A stretch of DNA of 64,000 nucleotides from Ovis canadensis (GCF_042477335.2 NC_091250.1:132343384-132407383); one strand, 5' to 3'; shown: positions 43,490 to 55,670, counted from the first letter of the stretch. The notes: generated from the sequence alone by a model not told the origin. Made by a program: numbers and translations.

Positions 43490-43935
43490 TAAGATTAACC
43501 TAGCAGGTGTTGCAGCAACAGGGAGGGACCTAGAAATGATCGTACTAAGTGAAGTTAAGACAGAAAGACAAACAGCATACATCACTCATGCAAAATCTAT
43601 AGACAATAACAATGGACTTATTGACAAAGAACAGATTCACAGACTTCAAAAACAAACTTACGGTTACCAAAAGGGAAAGGGGGGGAGATGCGTTTGGAGT
43701 TTGGGATTAACATATACACACTACCATATATAAAATTATCAGCAAGGACCTACAGTATGACACAGAGAACTCTACTCAATATTCTGCATTAACCTATATC
43801 GGAAAAGAATCTGAAAAAAAAAAAAAAGGATGTATGTGTAACAATCATTTTCCTGTACACCTGGAACTAACACAACACTGTAAATCAACTATACTCCAAA
43901 ATATAATAAAAATGAAACTCAATAAAAGATCTATT
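43490..43935 (+). mobile_element. L1 3' end
   Basis: AAGTGAAGTTAAGACAGAAAG, TTACGGTTACCAAAAGGGAAAG, GAGTTTGGGATTAACATATAC, and a 3' end CACAACACTGTAAATCAACTA, CTCCAAAATATAATAAAAATG. Typical artiodactyl L1 3' UTR. Confidence 0.75.
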
Positions 43936-44598
43936 TAGCGAAGAAAGTTAAACAACTAGGTATAACCAGCTCTTTCTAACTCCAAGAAGTGCTCACTATT
44001 AAACCACAGCTGAAATATATTATCTGAAGGACAAACATTCATTCTGGGTTAGAACCAGAATAATGAAGCTGAAATTCCTACTAAGAAAAGTAAAGCAGAT
44101 TTCCTGAACAAAGGGGAGTCTTTATTCCATTTACTATAATGGACAAAGCCCACAACGACAGCCCTGCAGCCAGTATCACGTGGCATCTCGGGACTCAGGA
44201 CAGTGCTTCTCCTCCGTAGCTCCTTACTGCAGACCAAAGCAGGAAGCTACAAAAGAAAGCCCACTGGCAGACAAAACAAATAAGGGCAGAAGGCAGACGT
44301 CTAACTTGGCTTAACGAAAAAATTTAAACTCCGGGCAGAAATCAGCAAATGGTGCTCCACCTGAAGCCAAGTCCATCCCACTGCCTATTTTTATAAGGAC
44401 CACAAGCTTTGATTTTTTAAAGGCTAGAAAAAAATAATATACGCAACATAAATATATGATAGACATGAAAATCAATTCAAATTTCAGCATCCATAAATTA
44501 GGTTTTATTGGACAGTCGTGTCACTTATGAATGACCTACGGCTGCTTTCATGCAACAGCAAAGCTGAATAGTTTCGTTGCCACAGAGATCATAGAGCT
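43936..44598. other. Intronic sequence, no gene seen
   Basis: Mostly unique. No recognised coding sequence. Confidence 0.4.
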
Positions 44599-44608
44599 CT
44601 CAAAGCCT

Positions 44609-44820
44609 AAGGAAAGACCTGGTGGCTCAGCTGGTAAAGAATCTGCCTGCAGTGCAAGAGACCTGGGTTCCACCCTTGGATCAGGAAGATCCCCTGGAGA
44701 AGAGAACTGCAACTCACTCCAGTATTCTTGCCTGGAGAATCTCATGGAGAGAGGAGCCTGGTGGGAGCTCCAGTCCATGGGATGGAAGAGAGCTGGACAT
44801 GGCTGAGCAACTAACACTCA
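44609..44820 (+). mobile_element. Bov-tA SINE with 10-bp TSD
   Basis: Head (GGTGGCTCAGCTGGTAAAG, GGTTCCACCCTTGGATC) plus Bov-A body and 3' tail GGCTGAGCAACTAACACTCA. Exact CTCAAAGCCT lies on both sides (44599-44608 and 44821-44830). Confidence 0.95.
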
Positions 44821-45127
44821 CTCAAAGCCTGAAATATTTATTATCTGGCCCTTTACAAAAAGCCTGTCAACCTCTGCTTTGAGGGAACAGATGAGCCTTT
44901 AATAATTTGTCATGAACTTCATTTCTCACAGCTAAGCTTTTAAGAAATTAACTGAAGATCACTAATGCAACAAGCATTTCTTAAGGACCTGCTCTACTCC
45001 AGGCACTGTGCTAGCCTCAGGAAACAGTAACAAAAGAGGCAGAGCTGCTACCCTCACGGGGAAGACCAGAGCCAAAAGTTACAGGAGACTGAAGGGGCAG
45101 GACTAAGGAAGTACGCAGACGGCAGGC

Positions 45128-45425
45128 AGCACAGCCTGGCGTTGCAGAGCATCATCTCCAGACTCAGACGTCCTTGGTTTGAATCCCAGCTCCACCACCT
45201 CCTTTGTGACCTCGGCAATCACTTAAACTTTCTTGGTTTTTCCATCTGATGAGATGAAAATAGTATCCACTCAAGAGGATTGTTTTAAGCATTAAATTAG
45301 ATAATACTGGGCTAGTAAAAAAAAAAAAAATCATGCAGGTTTTTCCAAAACATCTTACGGAAACACCTGAAAGAACTTTTTGGCTCCCACACATAAAAAG
45401 TGCAATGCCTAGCACACAGTAAGTA
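45128..45425 (+). mobile_element. MIR SINE
   Basis: CCTTGGTTTGAATCCCAGCTC, CCACCTCCTTTGTGACCTCGG, GAGATGAAAATAGTATCC and AATGCCTAGCACACAGTAAG follow the MIR order. An A-run and diverged sequence (45310-45390) interrupt it. Confidence 0.75.
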
Positions 45426-45726
45426 TTTAAAAAAGATAAAAATGTAAGCTTATAAACTGGATTTAGAAAACCTGTGTTGCCACTAAAAGCACATCCCTAT
45501 TTTCCATAGTCACTTAAACAGAGGGAGCGACAGGTATCGAAGGAAAGTCCACAGACACAACCGCAATGTGTGCACTCAATGCGGGCAGTGACCCCACCGT
45601 CACAGCTCAGTAAAAACTAATAATGATAATAAGAGCCAGACAGGTTCCAGAAGGCCATGTAAACGCAGCATAAATGGACAAGTGGAAGAACGGAAAAAAG
45701 TGAGCTGGGCGATCACTATAAAACTG

Positions 45727-45840
45727 GGGGAGCTCTGACTCAGTAGTTAGGACTCAGTGCTCTCACTGCCAGGGGTCGCGGTTCAACCCTTGGTCAGCAT
45801 CATTCCCCTAAACCATAGGGCACAGACAGAAAAAAAAGAA
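45727..45840 (+). mobile_element. CHR-type SINE, short form
   Basis: AGCTCTGACTCAGTAGTTAGG, the B-box-like GGTTCAACCCTTGGTCAGC, then GGGCACAGACAG with an A-rich tail. Confidence 0.75.
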
Positions 45841-46924
45841 GAAATTTGGATTTTGTTCTAAGTATAAAGGGAAGTCACTGGATTGATTTGTTTGTAAAAT
45901 TGCTTAATTTATTCTGAGTACATAATCCAATTACATGAATCAAAACTCAAAAGGTTTATTTATGAGGTTATCCAGTAAAACATAAGGCTTCTTCCCACCT
46001 CTATCCAACAGCCACACTGTTACCTAAAGGCAACTATCAATACTTCACTGGTCTTTGAGCAGGTTTAGCACGGCAGACCATGATCCAACTTCTACTGTAC
46101 ATAAATCACTCTGGCTGCCAGGTGGAGATTAAGTAGAAAGGACGGACCCGGGGGGACCAGCTGCACGCTGCTGCGGTAGTCCAAGAGAGATATGACAGCC
46201 ACTGGGACCAGGCGGAAACAGTGGCGATGGGACAGAAGGACTGATCCAGGACGTATTCTTAAGGTAGAACTGACAAAATTGATGTTACCAGACAGCATTA
46301 ATGACGACAGCTATAAGCACTGGTTTCCACACACTAGAGTCTACGGGTCTAGTATTTTAGACTTAAATGGCTAAATACTCAAGAGTTCAGTGATTATGAA
46401 GACAGGTAATACATGAGAGAATAGATAACAGAAAAAGATTACTAAAATGTGATATTTACAACTGGATTAATATTGTATCAATATGAATTAGATGATGTGA
46501 GAAATGACATTTTTGAAGCCAACTCCAAACTGTACTATTGCAGTTGAGGGACTGAAATAGCAGCTATTAAACAGGCAAAAAAAAAAAGTGAAAGTGAAAT
46601 CTTTTAACATCAGTATTGGCTACTAGCACATAAGAGAGAAGGCTCAAGTCTTCTTAACAGAACAGAATTCAAGAATATGACATCACACTTATGTGAAGTA
46701 CTTCTTACCATTCTAATCACTTTAAATGCATCAGAAAAATTTCACCAAGTTACAGTATAAGTGAAAAAAATGGCCATTAATTGACAAGAACATTCATTAA
46801 AAAGCAGTCATATCTTCCTGAATAAAGCATGGCACAACCATATACAGGAGCACAATGCAACTGGAAGGAATGAGAAATATGTCTATACTCTAGTCTGGCA
46901 CAGATGCCACATGTTAAGTGGGGA
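45841..46924. other. Intronic sequence, no gene seen
   Basis: AT-rich with no confident repeat family. Bases 46080-46380 include short ORFs without recognisable similarity. Confidence 0.4.
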
Positions 46925-47600
46925 AAAAAGCCTGATGGCATTAGGGAAGCGCAAATCAAAACTGCGAGATACCACCTCACCTCATATCCATCAGGATGAC
47001 CACTGTGGCTACTATCAAAAAAAAAGGAAAATGTCCCCAAGGATGTGAAAAACTTGGAGTCCTTTTGCTCTACTGGTGGGAATATATCAATAAAATGGTA
47101 CAGCCATTGCGGAAAACAGTACAATGGTTAGTCAAAATTTTTTAAACAGAATTACCATCTGATCCAGCAATTCCATTCCTGAATACATAACACAAAGAAC
47201 TGAAAGTAGGGTCTCAAGGAGGCTATTTGCACATTCATGTTCATAGCAGCAGTATTCACCATTGCTGATACGTGGAAGCAAACCAAATATTTGCAGAAGG
47301 ATGAATGAATAAATAAGTGTGGTATTTACATACAATGGAATGTTATTCAGTCTTAAAAAGGAAGAAAATTCTGATACTTTCTATAACATGCATGAACCCT
47401 GAGAACACTGTAAGTGAAATTAGGTCAGACAGAAAGACAAATACCACATGATCCCACTTATACATGGAACCTAAAAACAAGACAAAAAGCAATTCCTTAA
47501 CCAGTATTTTATAATAACTATAAATGGAGTATAAATTTTAAAAATTATTTATCACTACACTGTATACCTGTAACTTACATATTTCTTCAATTTGAAAACA
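46925..47600 (+). mobile_element. L1 3' portion
   Basis: Order of the ORF2 C-terminal region and 3' UTR: CGCAAATCAAAACTGCGAGA, GGTACAGCCATTGCGGAAAAC, GATCCAGCAATTCCATTCC, GGAATGTTATTCAGTCTT, CACATGATCCCACTTATAC and CACTACACTGTATACCTG. Stops throughout. Confidence 0.85.
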
Positions 47601-48534
47601 AAAAAATGCAATACCTAAACACTGAAAACAAAATAAAAAACAAAAGAACACCGCACACCCAGTGGCAGCAAAATCATGCAGTAACTACTCTAAGCAACTT
47701 TAAAACACAATAATTTGACTACGTATTCCAAATAAGGATACAAAAAAACCTCTTAAACACCTTTTATTAGTTGGTGGTAGTGTTCATATTATCCTTCTGA
47801 TACTGAAATACAGTGTAGGATAAAGCAATGAGGAATTAGAGTCAAGACGTTTGTCTTAGAAGAAAAAGAGAGACACAGGCAAGATTAAAAAGGTTAAACA
47901 GAATTCTGTCATCTCGCTTTAGTGTCAGTAATCCGCCATGTGTGCACTGAAAAGATCAATGATCAACTTAGCAGCAATAAACAACCCCACAGGCACAGAC
48001 TTTAATTACTAAATATTATTTTTTCATTAAAAAAAATCAAGGCCGCTTGGAGAAATGATGATTCCAGGGCTGGGACAAAAAATGTACAACATGAGCCTGG
48101 TGTGGTTTGTCATACCAGAAAAAAGAGCCATCAAAGACTTGTGTCTAAAGGATTGAGGAGCCAATTTGAACAGATTTCTATTATACAATGACGGAACAAT
48201 TTGAGTCTCAGTAAGGATTTGCAATGAACTGAACCATATAAATACGTTTAAATCCATGAATTCACAATGACACAAATACATATACACAACTCACTGGCTA
48301 CTTTCAGAGGATGCCAACTCATTATTTTGAAAACTAATATAAAATGTAGCAGGATTAAGCATTTATCCTGCCTTTCCTAAGAGAGTTACAATTCAAGGTA
48401 ACCAAATAATGAAGGAAGGGAAATTGCTCTTTATAGAAATATTCCAGCTAATAAATGATGAAGTTATATAATTAAAATATCGACATTTTTAATACCTACT
48501 TAAAGAATGACTCTAAACATTGAGCATTAAGGGA
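47601..48534. other. AT-rich intronic sequence, no gene seen
   Basis: Nothing recognised with confidence; short A-rich stretches only. Confidence 0.4.
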
Positions 48535-48559
48535 TCCAAACATGAAGACAGACCCCTTG

Positions 48560-48950
48560 CAGCAATACTGACCGACCTAAGGGTTCTCATACTAAGTGCG
48601 GCAAGACAAGGGAAGACATCAAATGACACCACCTTAGCGAAATCTAAACAATTACACAAATGAACTTACTTACAAAACAGAAACAGAGTCACAGACTGAA
48701 CAAATTTATAGCTACCAAAGGGGAAAGAGGGAGCAGAACAAACTGGAGATCTGGGATTAACAGATACACATTACTGTATAAAAAATAGATTTAACAGTAC
48801 CTACTATATAGCACAAGGAACTATATTCAGTATCTTTTAATAACCTGTAATGGAAAGAAGCTGAAGAGAATATGTATCTGATATACACATGGTATATATA
48901 CCTGAAATACTATGAATCATCTATACTTCCATTTTAAAAGACTACTAATC
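48560..48950 (+). mobile_element. L1 3' end
   Basis: ACAGAAACAGAGTCACAGACT, TTTATAGCTACCAAAGGGGAAAG, CTGGGATTAACAGATACAC, CTATATAGCACAAGGAAC and TGTAATGGAAAGAAGCTGAAG. This 3' UTR type is shared with the element at 43490. Confidence 0.75.
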
Positions 48951-50600
48951 CTTATCTGCTACTAACCTACGAAGTCTTCTTGCCAAAAATAAACCAAGCC
49001 TGAATCTGATAACGCCTTTAGGTCTAACTAAGTTACGTTACATTTACAGCAAATACTACACAGATAAACTACAAAACAATAAAATCCAGACCATGAGTAA
49101 TTCCACAGGACAAACCAACAATTTCAGCAACAAATAAATTACAAGCGACAACAAAAGACGGAAGAGGAGCCTATAGATTAAAACATGTCACAATGTACGC
49201 CTTTGGATCCTGACTCAAAACTGTTAAAATCAAGAAAATATACACACAGAAACACTTAACAGCTAAAATCATATGACATCTTGGGTATGAGGATACAGGT
49301 AAAGCAAAACTAGCCATGAGTAAAATAACTACTGAAGCTAGATGAGGGTAGAGAGGTTTATTACACTAGTCTCTCTACATGTGGTGGGAAGAATTAAACA
49401 TGTAAAAATAAGTGAATAAGTCCAATTTAATCTCTAAATTTCACATAATAAAAATGTCTCTTTGATATTAGCTGTCAAGCTGTTAAAAATTATGCCAATC
49501 AAGAAAATTTTAAACCAGTTGGATATCTGATTATTTTTTTAAAGTATCTTTTAAAGTGCTTCAGTATTTACTGATTCAATACAAGGACAACCTGAAAGAA
49601 CTAACTAAAAACTAATAATCATCTAAAGAAACACCTTTTATAGCAAAATCAGTAACAACTGAATACCAAACAAAACCTTACCAATATCAGACAACACCGA
49701 AGAGTTAAAGGAGAAAACGGCTAGCTGTATAAATTATATTTTAGAGAGGAAATTATCCCACCTTTTGAAGACTGGGTAAAATTTAGATTCACGTCTTTCG
49801 GTGAGCCTCTGTAACTGAAACCACACAAGCAGTAAAACAAACCATACCATTTGTCCTGCTGTAAACCACATCAAAACTCTGAAAAACAGTTGGGACTGCC
49901 AAAACCATTCACTTCCTTAAAAAACAACTTCACCATTCTAGTGTAACCCACAATCAGAATACCAAGATTCTGGATTTAAATAACTAGTTTACACGTTAGC
50001 TGGCACTTGCCCGCTAACTGAAGACCCCAGCTGTACAACCCCACCCTCATATAATTCATCTTTGCCTGGGGTGCCTTCCCCTCTCTGGTGTTCATCGACT
50101 CCAACTTCACTGGGAGCCTTCACTGATGTGTTTAAGCAAAGACAGAGTGGACCTTACAACAGCTTATTTCCTATCCTCATTAAGAAGTAACATTTTTCAC
50201 CCCCCCCCCCCTCAAAAAAAAAAAATCCTTCTGTAACAACTTACGAGCAGCATTGCACACAATGCTCAGCTACGTTTTTGGCCCGTGCGGATATGACAAA
50301 TTGCTTTCTGTCATTTAGGCATAAAATCATATGGTCACACCACTACTGGCAGTTGCAGGTTAACCGAAAAAATACTTAAGGTAAAAATGCATGAAGTGAA
50401 CCAAAAGCTTACGAAATCTCCTGACCACCATGAATTACTCGAGCAAAAATAAAACGGTGAAAAGGCAAGAAACCCTCTGACACTCCCCGAGACGAAAAAG
50501 AAAGGAAAGAGAGGGCGAGGAGGAGCAACAGCCCCTTCCCTAATCAAGTTGCAGGACAGCCCTATTACCGTCCGCAGGCAGATGTGGCTTCTCTCTTTCG
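48951..50600. other. 5'-proximal ADD1 intron 1 sequence, no gene seen
   Basis: AT-rich and apparently mostly unique. A C-run followed by an A-run lies at 50199-50226. GC content rises sharply after about 50500 as the CpG island begins. Confidence 0.5.
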
Positions 50601-50639
50601 GCAGAAGCTGTCGTTTTCTTAAAAAAAAAAAAAAACACA

Positions 50640-51560
50640 GAGCAGACGGCTGGCAGGATCCGGATGCCCGCGTCTGCCTGCGTCTGTGCGCGAAGCCTAG
50701 AGCCGCTGGCACCGCGGGGCCACGGGCCGGGCCGCCGCGACCACCGCGCAGACCCCCTTGTCCAGCCCGCGCCCTCCTTCTCCACAGGGAGCCCCGAAGC
50801 CCACCACGCAGCCCACCGACAAGCTGTCCGGCCGTCCCCACAGACCAGCCCCTGGGGCCAAGGGTCTGCAGGATATAGGCCCCCCCCCGCCTCCGCCCTT
50901 CAAGGCCGACGGCCGAAAGGCGCGGACCCCTCCCATGGCGGCCCCCGCCCTCCGTGCCGCAGCCGAAGGCCCGCCGCTCGGCCTGCAGCCCCGAGCCCGC
51001 CGCCGCGCTGCGCACCAGCCTCACCTCAGAAGCGAATGGCGGGCAGCGCGAAGGTGCCTAGGTCCCAGTGCGACAGCCGCCCGTCCGCTCCGGCGACTCC
51101 GGCTCCGGCTCCGCCCCCTGTCCGCCGCGCGAACCCCGGCCAGCTGCCCCGGCCCGCCCGGCCTCCCGCCCCCTCAGCCCTCCTCACAGCCCCAGCCGCC
51201 CGAGCTGGGTGCGGCCTGCGGCGCCGCAGCCCAACAACGCACCACCCCATAGGCCCAGCCCTTGCCGCACCTCCCAGCAACCCGTGCTGCTATTGGCTGG
51301 GCGCGGGCGGAGCCGGGGGGCGGGGCCGAGGCTGCGAGGGGCGCGGCCTGAGCGGGCGGGGTTGCCGCCTGTTGGCAGAGTCGGACTTCGGCCGCCCAGC
51401 CCCTGGTCCTGCGGACCGGGCGGGGTCCAGCGCGTGGGGACGGGCGCTCGCAGGCCCACATGCCTCGTCGCTGAAACAGGTCTGGCCGGCGTGCCGGCGG
51501 CGCCCGCTCACCCGAAGCCGCTCGGCCACTCATTCATTGTCGATGGTCAGGCTCTTGGAA
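50640..51560 (-). promoter_or_regulatory. ADD1: CpG-island promoter of ADD1
   Basis: This is a dense, CpG-rich block between AT-rich intron 1 and intergenic DNA. On the minus strand a CCAAT box (AGCCAATAGC, core at 51292-51296) lies just upstream of the proposed exon 1. Further upstream are two GC boxes (CCGCCC within about 51306-51325) and another near 51357. No TATA box is seen, which fits a housekeeping-type ubiquitously expressed gene. The transcription start is inferred to lie around 51200-51270. Long ORFs here are GC-driven and not considered coding. Confidence 0.75.
51025..51240 (-). other. ADD1: Putative ADD1 exon 1 (non-coding 5' UTR)
   Basis: A well-formed donor TTCTGAG|GTGAGG lies at 51024 on the minus strand, about 270 nt downstream of the CCAAT box. 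The interval up to about 51240 contains no ATG on the minus strand, as expected for a leader exon joined to the 20-nt leader in exon 2. The 5' boundary is a guess, and other donors in the island are possible. Confidence 0.55.
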
Positions 51561-51597
51561 GCCTCATTCATTTGTCGTTGGTCAGGCTCTTGGAAGG
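51532..51597. repeat. Direct duplication of about 34 bp upstream of the ADD1 promoter
   Basis: TCATTCATTGTCGATGGTCA...GGCTCTTGGAAG is repeated almost exactly as TCATTCATTTGTCGTTGGTC...GGCTCTTGGAAG right beside it. The two copies differ by one extra T and one A/T change. Confidence 0.88.
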
Positions 51598-51599
51598 CA

Positions 51600-52559
51600 G
51601 GTTCGCAGGACGCGCAGGAGCTCGCTCCAAAGGATCCGTTCCAGGCCCTTCTCGGCCTGAGGCCCCAGGCCTCTCCCTGCCAGACTCACCCACTCTTCCA
51701 GCGGACAGACTCTGCCCCTGTGCCCAGAGTTTGGGGCCGGGCTGGCAGCCAGGGTGGGGCCAAGACAGCGAGGCCTGTGGATCCTGATTAGGCTCCGTCG
51801 ATGCGGCCGCTGCCTGATGTCCGGAGCCGGGCGTGCTGATGCTGGATGAGCGAGAGCACCAGGGACCTTCGCAGAACCAGGGCATCGGGGAGACCAGGCC
51901 ATCTGCCAATGACCTGGAGGCGCCTCCCCAAACTGCCCCTCCTGTTGGTCTCATACGAGTCCCCAGAAGACACAGAAGCCATATGGGCTAGCTCCCTTTA
52001 TAACCATAGTAAGTTGAGGCCCAGGGCTGGGCAGTGAAAGAATAGTATGGAATCCAGGCCTGCCCTCCCAGCAGGGTCCTACTTGGCCTGGTCTGCAGAA
52101 GAGTCAGGGGCACTCTCCGTGGATAAGAGATGGCGACCTCTGATCTCCTGGAAGCAGAATTGTCTCCAGACAAGACTCACAATTCTGCATCACTCACTTT
52201 GTTTCCCCCTCACCCAGCAAAAAGGCCTGGCCCACAGCAGATGTCAGTGGGGGCTGAAGGGAGGAAGGGAGTGGACAGCCACTGGGCACATTAAGTGGCG
52301 ACACAGAAGGTACGAAAGAGACCCAGGTCAAACAAAGGCGACAAGTATAACGTCAGATGCAGCAACACGGCCTGATAAGCACAGGGCTCTCCCAGAGCCA
52401 GAGGGCGAGTTGAGAACAGTCTGGAACGCATGGTGGAAAAGTGAGGTATTGGGTATCGGTGTGGCTGTGAGGCCAACTGCAGCAGTGGGGGCCTCAGTTT
52501 ATCCCTCTATCCATCGTCTGGAAGTTCGCCCAGGTACGTGGACCAGTGAAAACACTGAA
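51600..52559. other. Intergenic sequence between SH3BP2 and ADD1
   Basis: GC-rich at first, then mixed. A plus-strand ORF of 188 codons (52047-52613) has no recognised domain, no clear splice context and no biased composition that would mark it as a gene. Confidence 0.5.
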
Positions 52560-53030
52560 GAGTCCATGTCTCGATGGACTGAACTGAATGTGAGAAACAT
52601 CAAGTGGATCTGAGCCCTTCAAGGGGTGGCCTGAGTCGCCATTGGTGCCCAGCCCACATCCCTCTTCTGGGTGCGTGCTACAAGTGGTCCACTCTCCAGG
52701 TGGTGTGAGTGGGAGCTGCTAATTGCCACGGACCCCCTTTCTCCAGAGTGCTGCCTCACCCAGGAGGTTATCTCCCTACCTGGACAATAACTGGCTGACC
52801 TGGGGTACAAAAGGCTGGTCCCTTCAAAGCAAAACCAACTTTGTAGAACAGTCATACTCCAGAGATTCCCTTAGGTCCAGGTTAAGCTAGTCTCCAGCTG
52901 AACCACCTCTTTCCCTTGTTTTTTCCTTGGCACTGTCCTAATTCCCCCATTCGGCTTATCCTGAGAACATTCCCTCAATAAATCACTTGCACAAGATTCC
53001 TCTTCAAAGTTTTGCTTCTGAAGAACCCAG
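52560..53030 (+). mobile_element. LTR-like remnant (ERVL type?)
   Basis: TCTCCAGGTGGTGTGAGTGGGAG, TGGGGTACAAAAGG, then CCTCAATAAATCACTTGC and AAGAACCCAGTCTTAAGA resemble the R/U5 end of old mammalian LTRs. Ends not defined. Confidence 0.4.
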
Positions 53031-53034
53031 TCTT

Positions 53035-54005
53035 AAGAAAACTGCATATAAGAAACACTATCTACACATTAACACCCAAAAAGTATACAAGCCAGTTAAG
53101 GAATGGGCAAAGGACTTGAATCTATATTTCTCCAAAGATATATAGATGGCCAATAAGCACATGAAAAGATGCTCAACATCACTAAACATTTTAAAAAATT
53201 GCAAGTCAAAACCACCATGAGATACCATTTAACATCCATTAGGATTGCCATTTTATTTTAAAAAAAATAAGTATTGACAAGGAGTGGAGAAATTGGAACG
53301 CTTGTGCATTGCTGGTAGAAATGTAAAATGGTGCAATCAGTGGGGAAAATGGTATGGTGGTTCTTCCAAATGTTAAAGAATTACCATATACCATAGCAAT
53401 TCCACTTCGTGGTGTATATGAGACTAACATTTGTACATGCATGTTCATAGCAGCATTATTAACCATGAACAAAAGGAGGAAGCAACTCAAGTGTCTTTGA
53501 CAGACTGATAAACAAAATGTGGCCTGTCCATAACAATGGAATAATATTCAGCCTTAAAAAGGAAATTCTGCCATAGGCTACAATATGGATGAATCTTAAA
53601 AGGCATAATGCTAAATGAAACAAGTCAGTCACAAAAACACAAATTATGATTCCACTTGTATGAGGGCCCTGCCAGTGCCCAGTGAAAGTCAGTCATGTCC
53701 AACGCTGCAGCCCCATGGAGATAGAGCACACAGTCCATGGAATTCTCTAGGCCAGAATACTGGAGTGCGGCACTTGAGTAGTCAAATTCCTAAGACAGAA
53801 AGCAGTGCTGCCAGCGGCTGGAGGAGAGGGAAATGGGAGTTCCTATTTAACAGATACAGAGTCTTACAGGATGAGAAGGGTTCAGTGGATGGATGGTGGT
53901 GACAATCCGCAACGTGAATGTACTGGATGCCACGGAACTGTATGCTTTAAACGGTTAAAATGCTGAACTTACGTACATTTTATAGCCATAAAAAGTTTAA
54001 ATGCA
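53035..54005 (+). mobile_element. Old L1 3' portion, split by a Bov-A
   Basis: TATACAAGCCAGTTAAGGAATGG, AATAAGCACATGAAAAGATGC, GGAATAATATTCAGCC and GATTCCACTTGTATGAGG come before a Bov-A. CAGAAAGCAGTGCTGCCAGC, TGGATGGTGGTGACAATCC and AACTGTATGCTTTAAACGG continue after it. Confidence 0.8.
53676..53775 (-). mobile_element. Bov-A SINE fragment in an L1
   Basis: Minus-strand Bov-A (GTGAAAGTCAGTCATGTCC, ACAGTCCATGGAATTCTC, GCCAGAATACTGGAGTG). It lacks the far end of the body. Confidence 0.85.
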
Positions 54006-54074
54006 TGAAAGTACACTTTCCTTTTCAAAAAAAAAAAGAATAAGGGAGGTGCTGTGTATCTTGTGAGTGATACT

Positions 54075-54280
54075 GTCTTTCGAGTGAAAATTGCTCACTC
54101 ATCCGACTCTTTGCAAACCCATGGACTATACAGTCCACGAAATTCTCCAGGCCAGAATACTGGCATGGGCAGTCTTTCCCTTCTCCAGGGGATCTTTCCA
54201 ACCCAGGGATCAAACCCAGGTCTCCCACATTGTAGGCGGATTCTTTACCCACTGAGGCATCAGGGAAGTCTCTATGTAGG
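54075..54280 (-). mobile_element. Bov-tA SINE
   Basis: Minus strand: Bov-A tail (GAAAATTGCTCACTCATCC), body (CCCATGGACTATACAGTCC), then tRNA head (GGGATCAAACCCAGGTCTCC, CTTTACCCACTGAGGCATC). Confidence 0.92.
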
Positions 54281-54371
54281 AGCTTAAAAAAAAACAACAA
54301 TACAATATTAGACACAAACAACAATGAGTATCAATACCAAACAATGAGACCAATGAAATTAAGCCACCTGA

Positions 54372-54490
54372 AGGCAGTTCTCTGGCAGTCCAGTGGTTAG
54401 TATTCCATGGCTCCACTGTAGGCGGCATGAGTTCAATCCCTGGTCAGGGAACTTGTATCTTGCATGCCACAGAGTACAACCAAAAAAGTC
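54372..54490 (+). mobile_element. CHR-type SINE, short form
   Basis: CAGTTCTCTGGCAGTCCAG, TGGTTAGTATTCCATGGC, the B-box-like GTTCAATCCCTGGTCAGGG, then GCATGCCACAGAG and an A-rich tail. Confidence 0.85.
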
Positions 54491-54599
54491 CCCTGAACTC
54501 CTTGTGTTGTGCAGGACAGGAAAGGTACCGACTGCTCTAAACTTAGTTAAGAACAGAAATAGACTGTGACACTTTCAATCTAGAAGAGGGAAATGGCAT

Positions 54600-54960
54600 G
54601 CTTGAAAAGAAAAAAAGAAAAGGTTGCTCAGTCCAAAAGCAAGAAAAAACAAGAGAAAAAGAAAAACACCAGCACAGATGGAACAATACGACAACAGATT
54701 TAATCATGTTAAACACAAATGGACAAATCACTGCAGTTAAAAGACAAAGTGTGTCCTATGTGCCACCGTTACATAACAAAAAATTAAAACCATATATGAT
54801 AAAGGGAATACGAAATACCTATGAATCAAACCTCACAAAAGCTGAGCAAGACCGCAAAGGACAAATAGCTGTAATGAACTCCCAGTCAAAATACCAACCG
54901 AGTTGTCATTAATGGAACCGACTAGATGATTTTAAAACTTACATGAGAGAAAAAACTTAC
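54600..54960 (+). mobile_element. L1 ORF2 fragment
   Basis: TTAAACACAAATGGACAAATC, GTTAAAAGACAAAGTGTGTCC and AAATAGCTGTAATGAACTCCC are L1 ORF2-type phrases. An interrupted frame at 54598-54912 reflects ORF2 remnants. Confidence 0.65.
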
Positions 54961-55034
54961 CTGGAAACACTAAGAGCCGGAACAGCCAAGACACATTCAA
55001 AGGAAAACATGGACTGACTTTACCAGATACGAGG

Positions 55035-55258
55035 ACTAATTGTTGTTGCTGTTTAGTCAATGGGTTGTGTCTGACTCTTGCGATCCCATAAACTCCAGCC
55101 CACTGGTCTCCTCTGTCCATGGGGTTTCTCAGGCAAGAATACTGGAGTGAGTCGCCCTTTTCTTCTCCAGGGGATGTTCTGGACCCAGGGATCAAACCCG
55201 CGTCTCCCACATTGACAGACAGCTTCTTTACCACTGAGCCACCAAGGAGACCCATCAG
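55035..55258 (-). mobile_element. Bov-tA SINE
   Basis: Minus strand: tail (GTTGCTGTTTAGTCAATGG), body (GTCCATGGGGTTTCTCAGGC), head (GGGATCAAACCCGCGTCTCC, CTTTACCACTGAGCCACCA). Confidence 0.92.
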
Positions 55259-55670
55259 CACTAACCACACAACAGCAATTAAGACAGCCTGGTATTGGCA
55301 CAGAAAGAAACGGGAGCAGAACAGAGGCCAGTCACAGACCTACACGTGTACAGACAGACGGCAAGGGGTCTGCAGATGCCTAGGGAAGGGACAGATTATA
55401 CGTAAACAATGCAGGGAAAGGTGGGGCAGCCCTCTGTGGGGAGGTGTGAAAGTGAATCCTTACCCCACACTATGTCCGAAAACCAATTATAGAGTTGGAA
55501 AGATACACACGACACGTTACTGACAGTATCAAGGCTACATAAATAATTCTTATAGATTCATAGAAAAAGACAAACAGGAAAATGGGCAGAAGACTTCAAC
55601 AGATACTTCACAGGAGACAAAAGCAAAATGGGTAATAAATTTGTGAAAATGTGCTCAGCCTCATCAGTAA

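Larger units (their letters stand above)
5260..51024 (-). other. ADD1: ADD1 intron 1
   Basis: This is the interval between the exon 2 acceptor and the proposed exon 1 donor. It contains no ORF that I can relate to a host protein except an HSPA4 retro-fragment. It is about 45.8 kb and heavily populated by BovB, L1, Bov-tA and CHR elements in both orientations. The size depends on the exon 1 call being right. Confidence 0.75.

Noticed and set aside
50664-51791. 375-codon plus-strand ORF across the CpG island (and a 229-codon minus-strand ORF at 50335-51024)
   Set aside because: Very high GC removes stop codons in several frames at once. The translations are Pro/Arg/Ala-rich without domains, and the region is better explained as the ADD1 promoter.
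52047-52613. 188-codon plus-strand ORF, divergent from ADD1
   Set aside because: It could suggest a divergent gene, but there is no domain, no splice or poly(A) context I can defend, and neighbouring sequence looks like LTR remnants. Conservation or RNA evidence would be needed.
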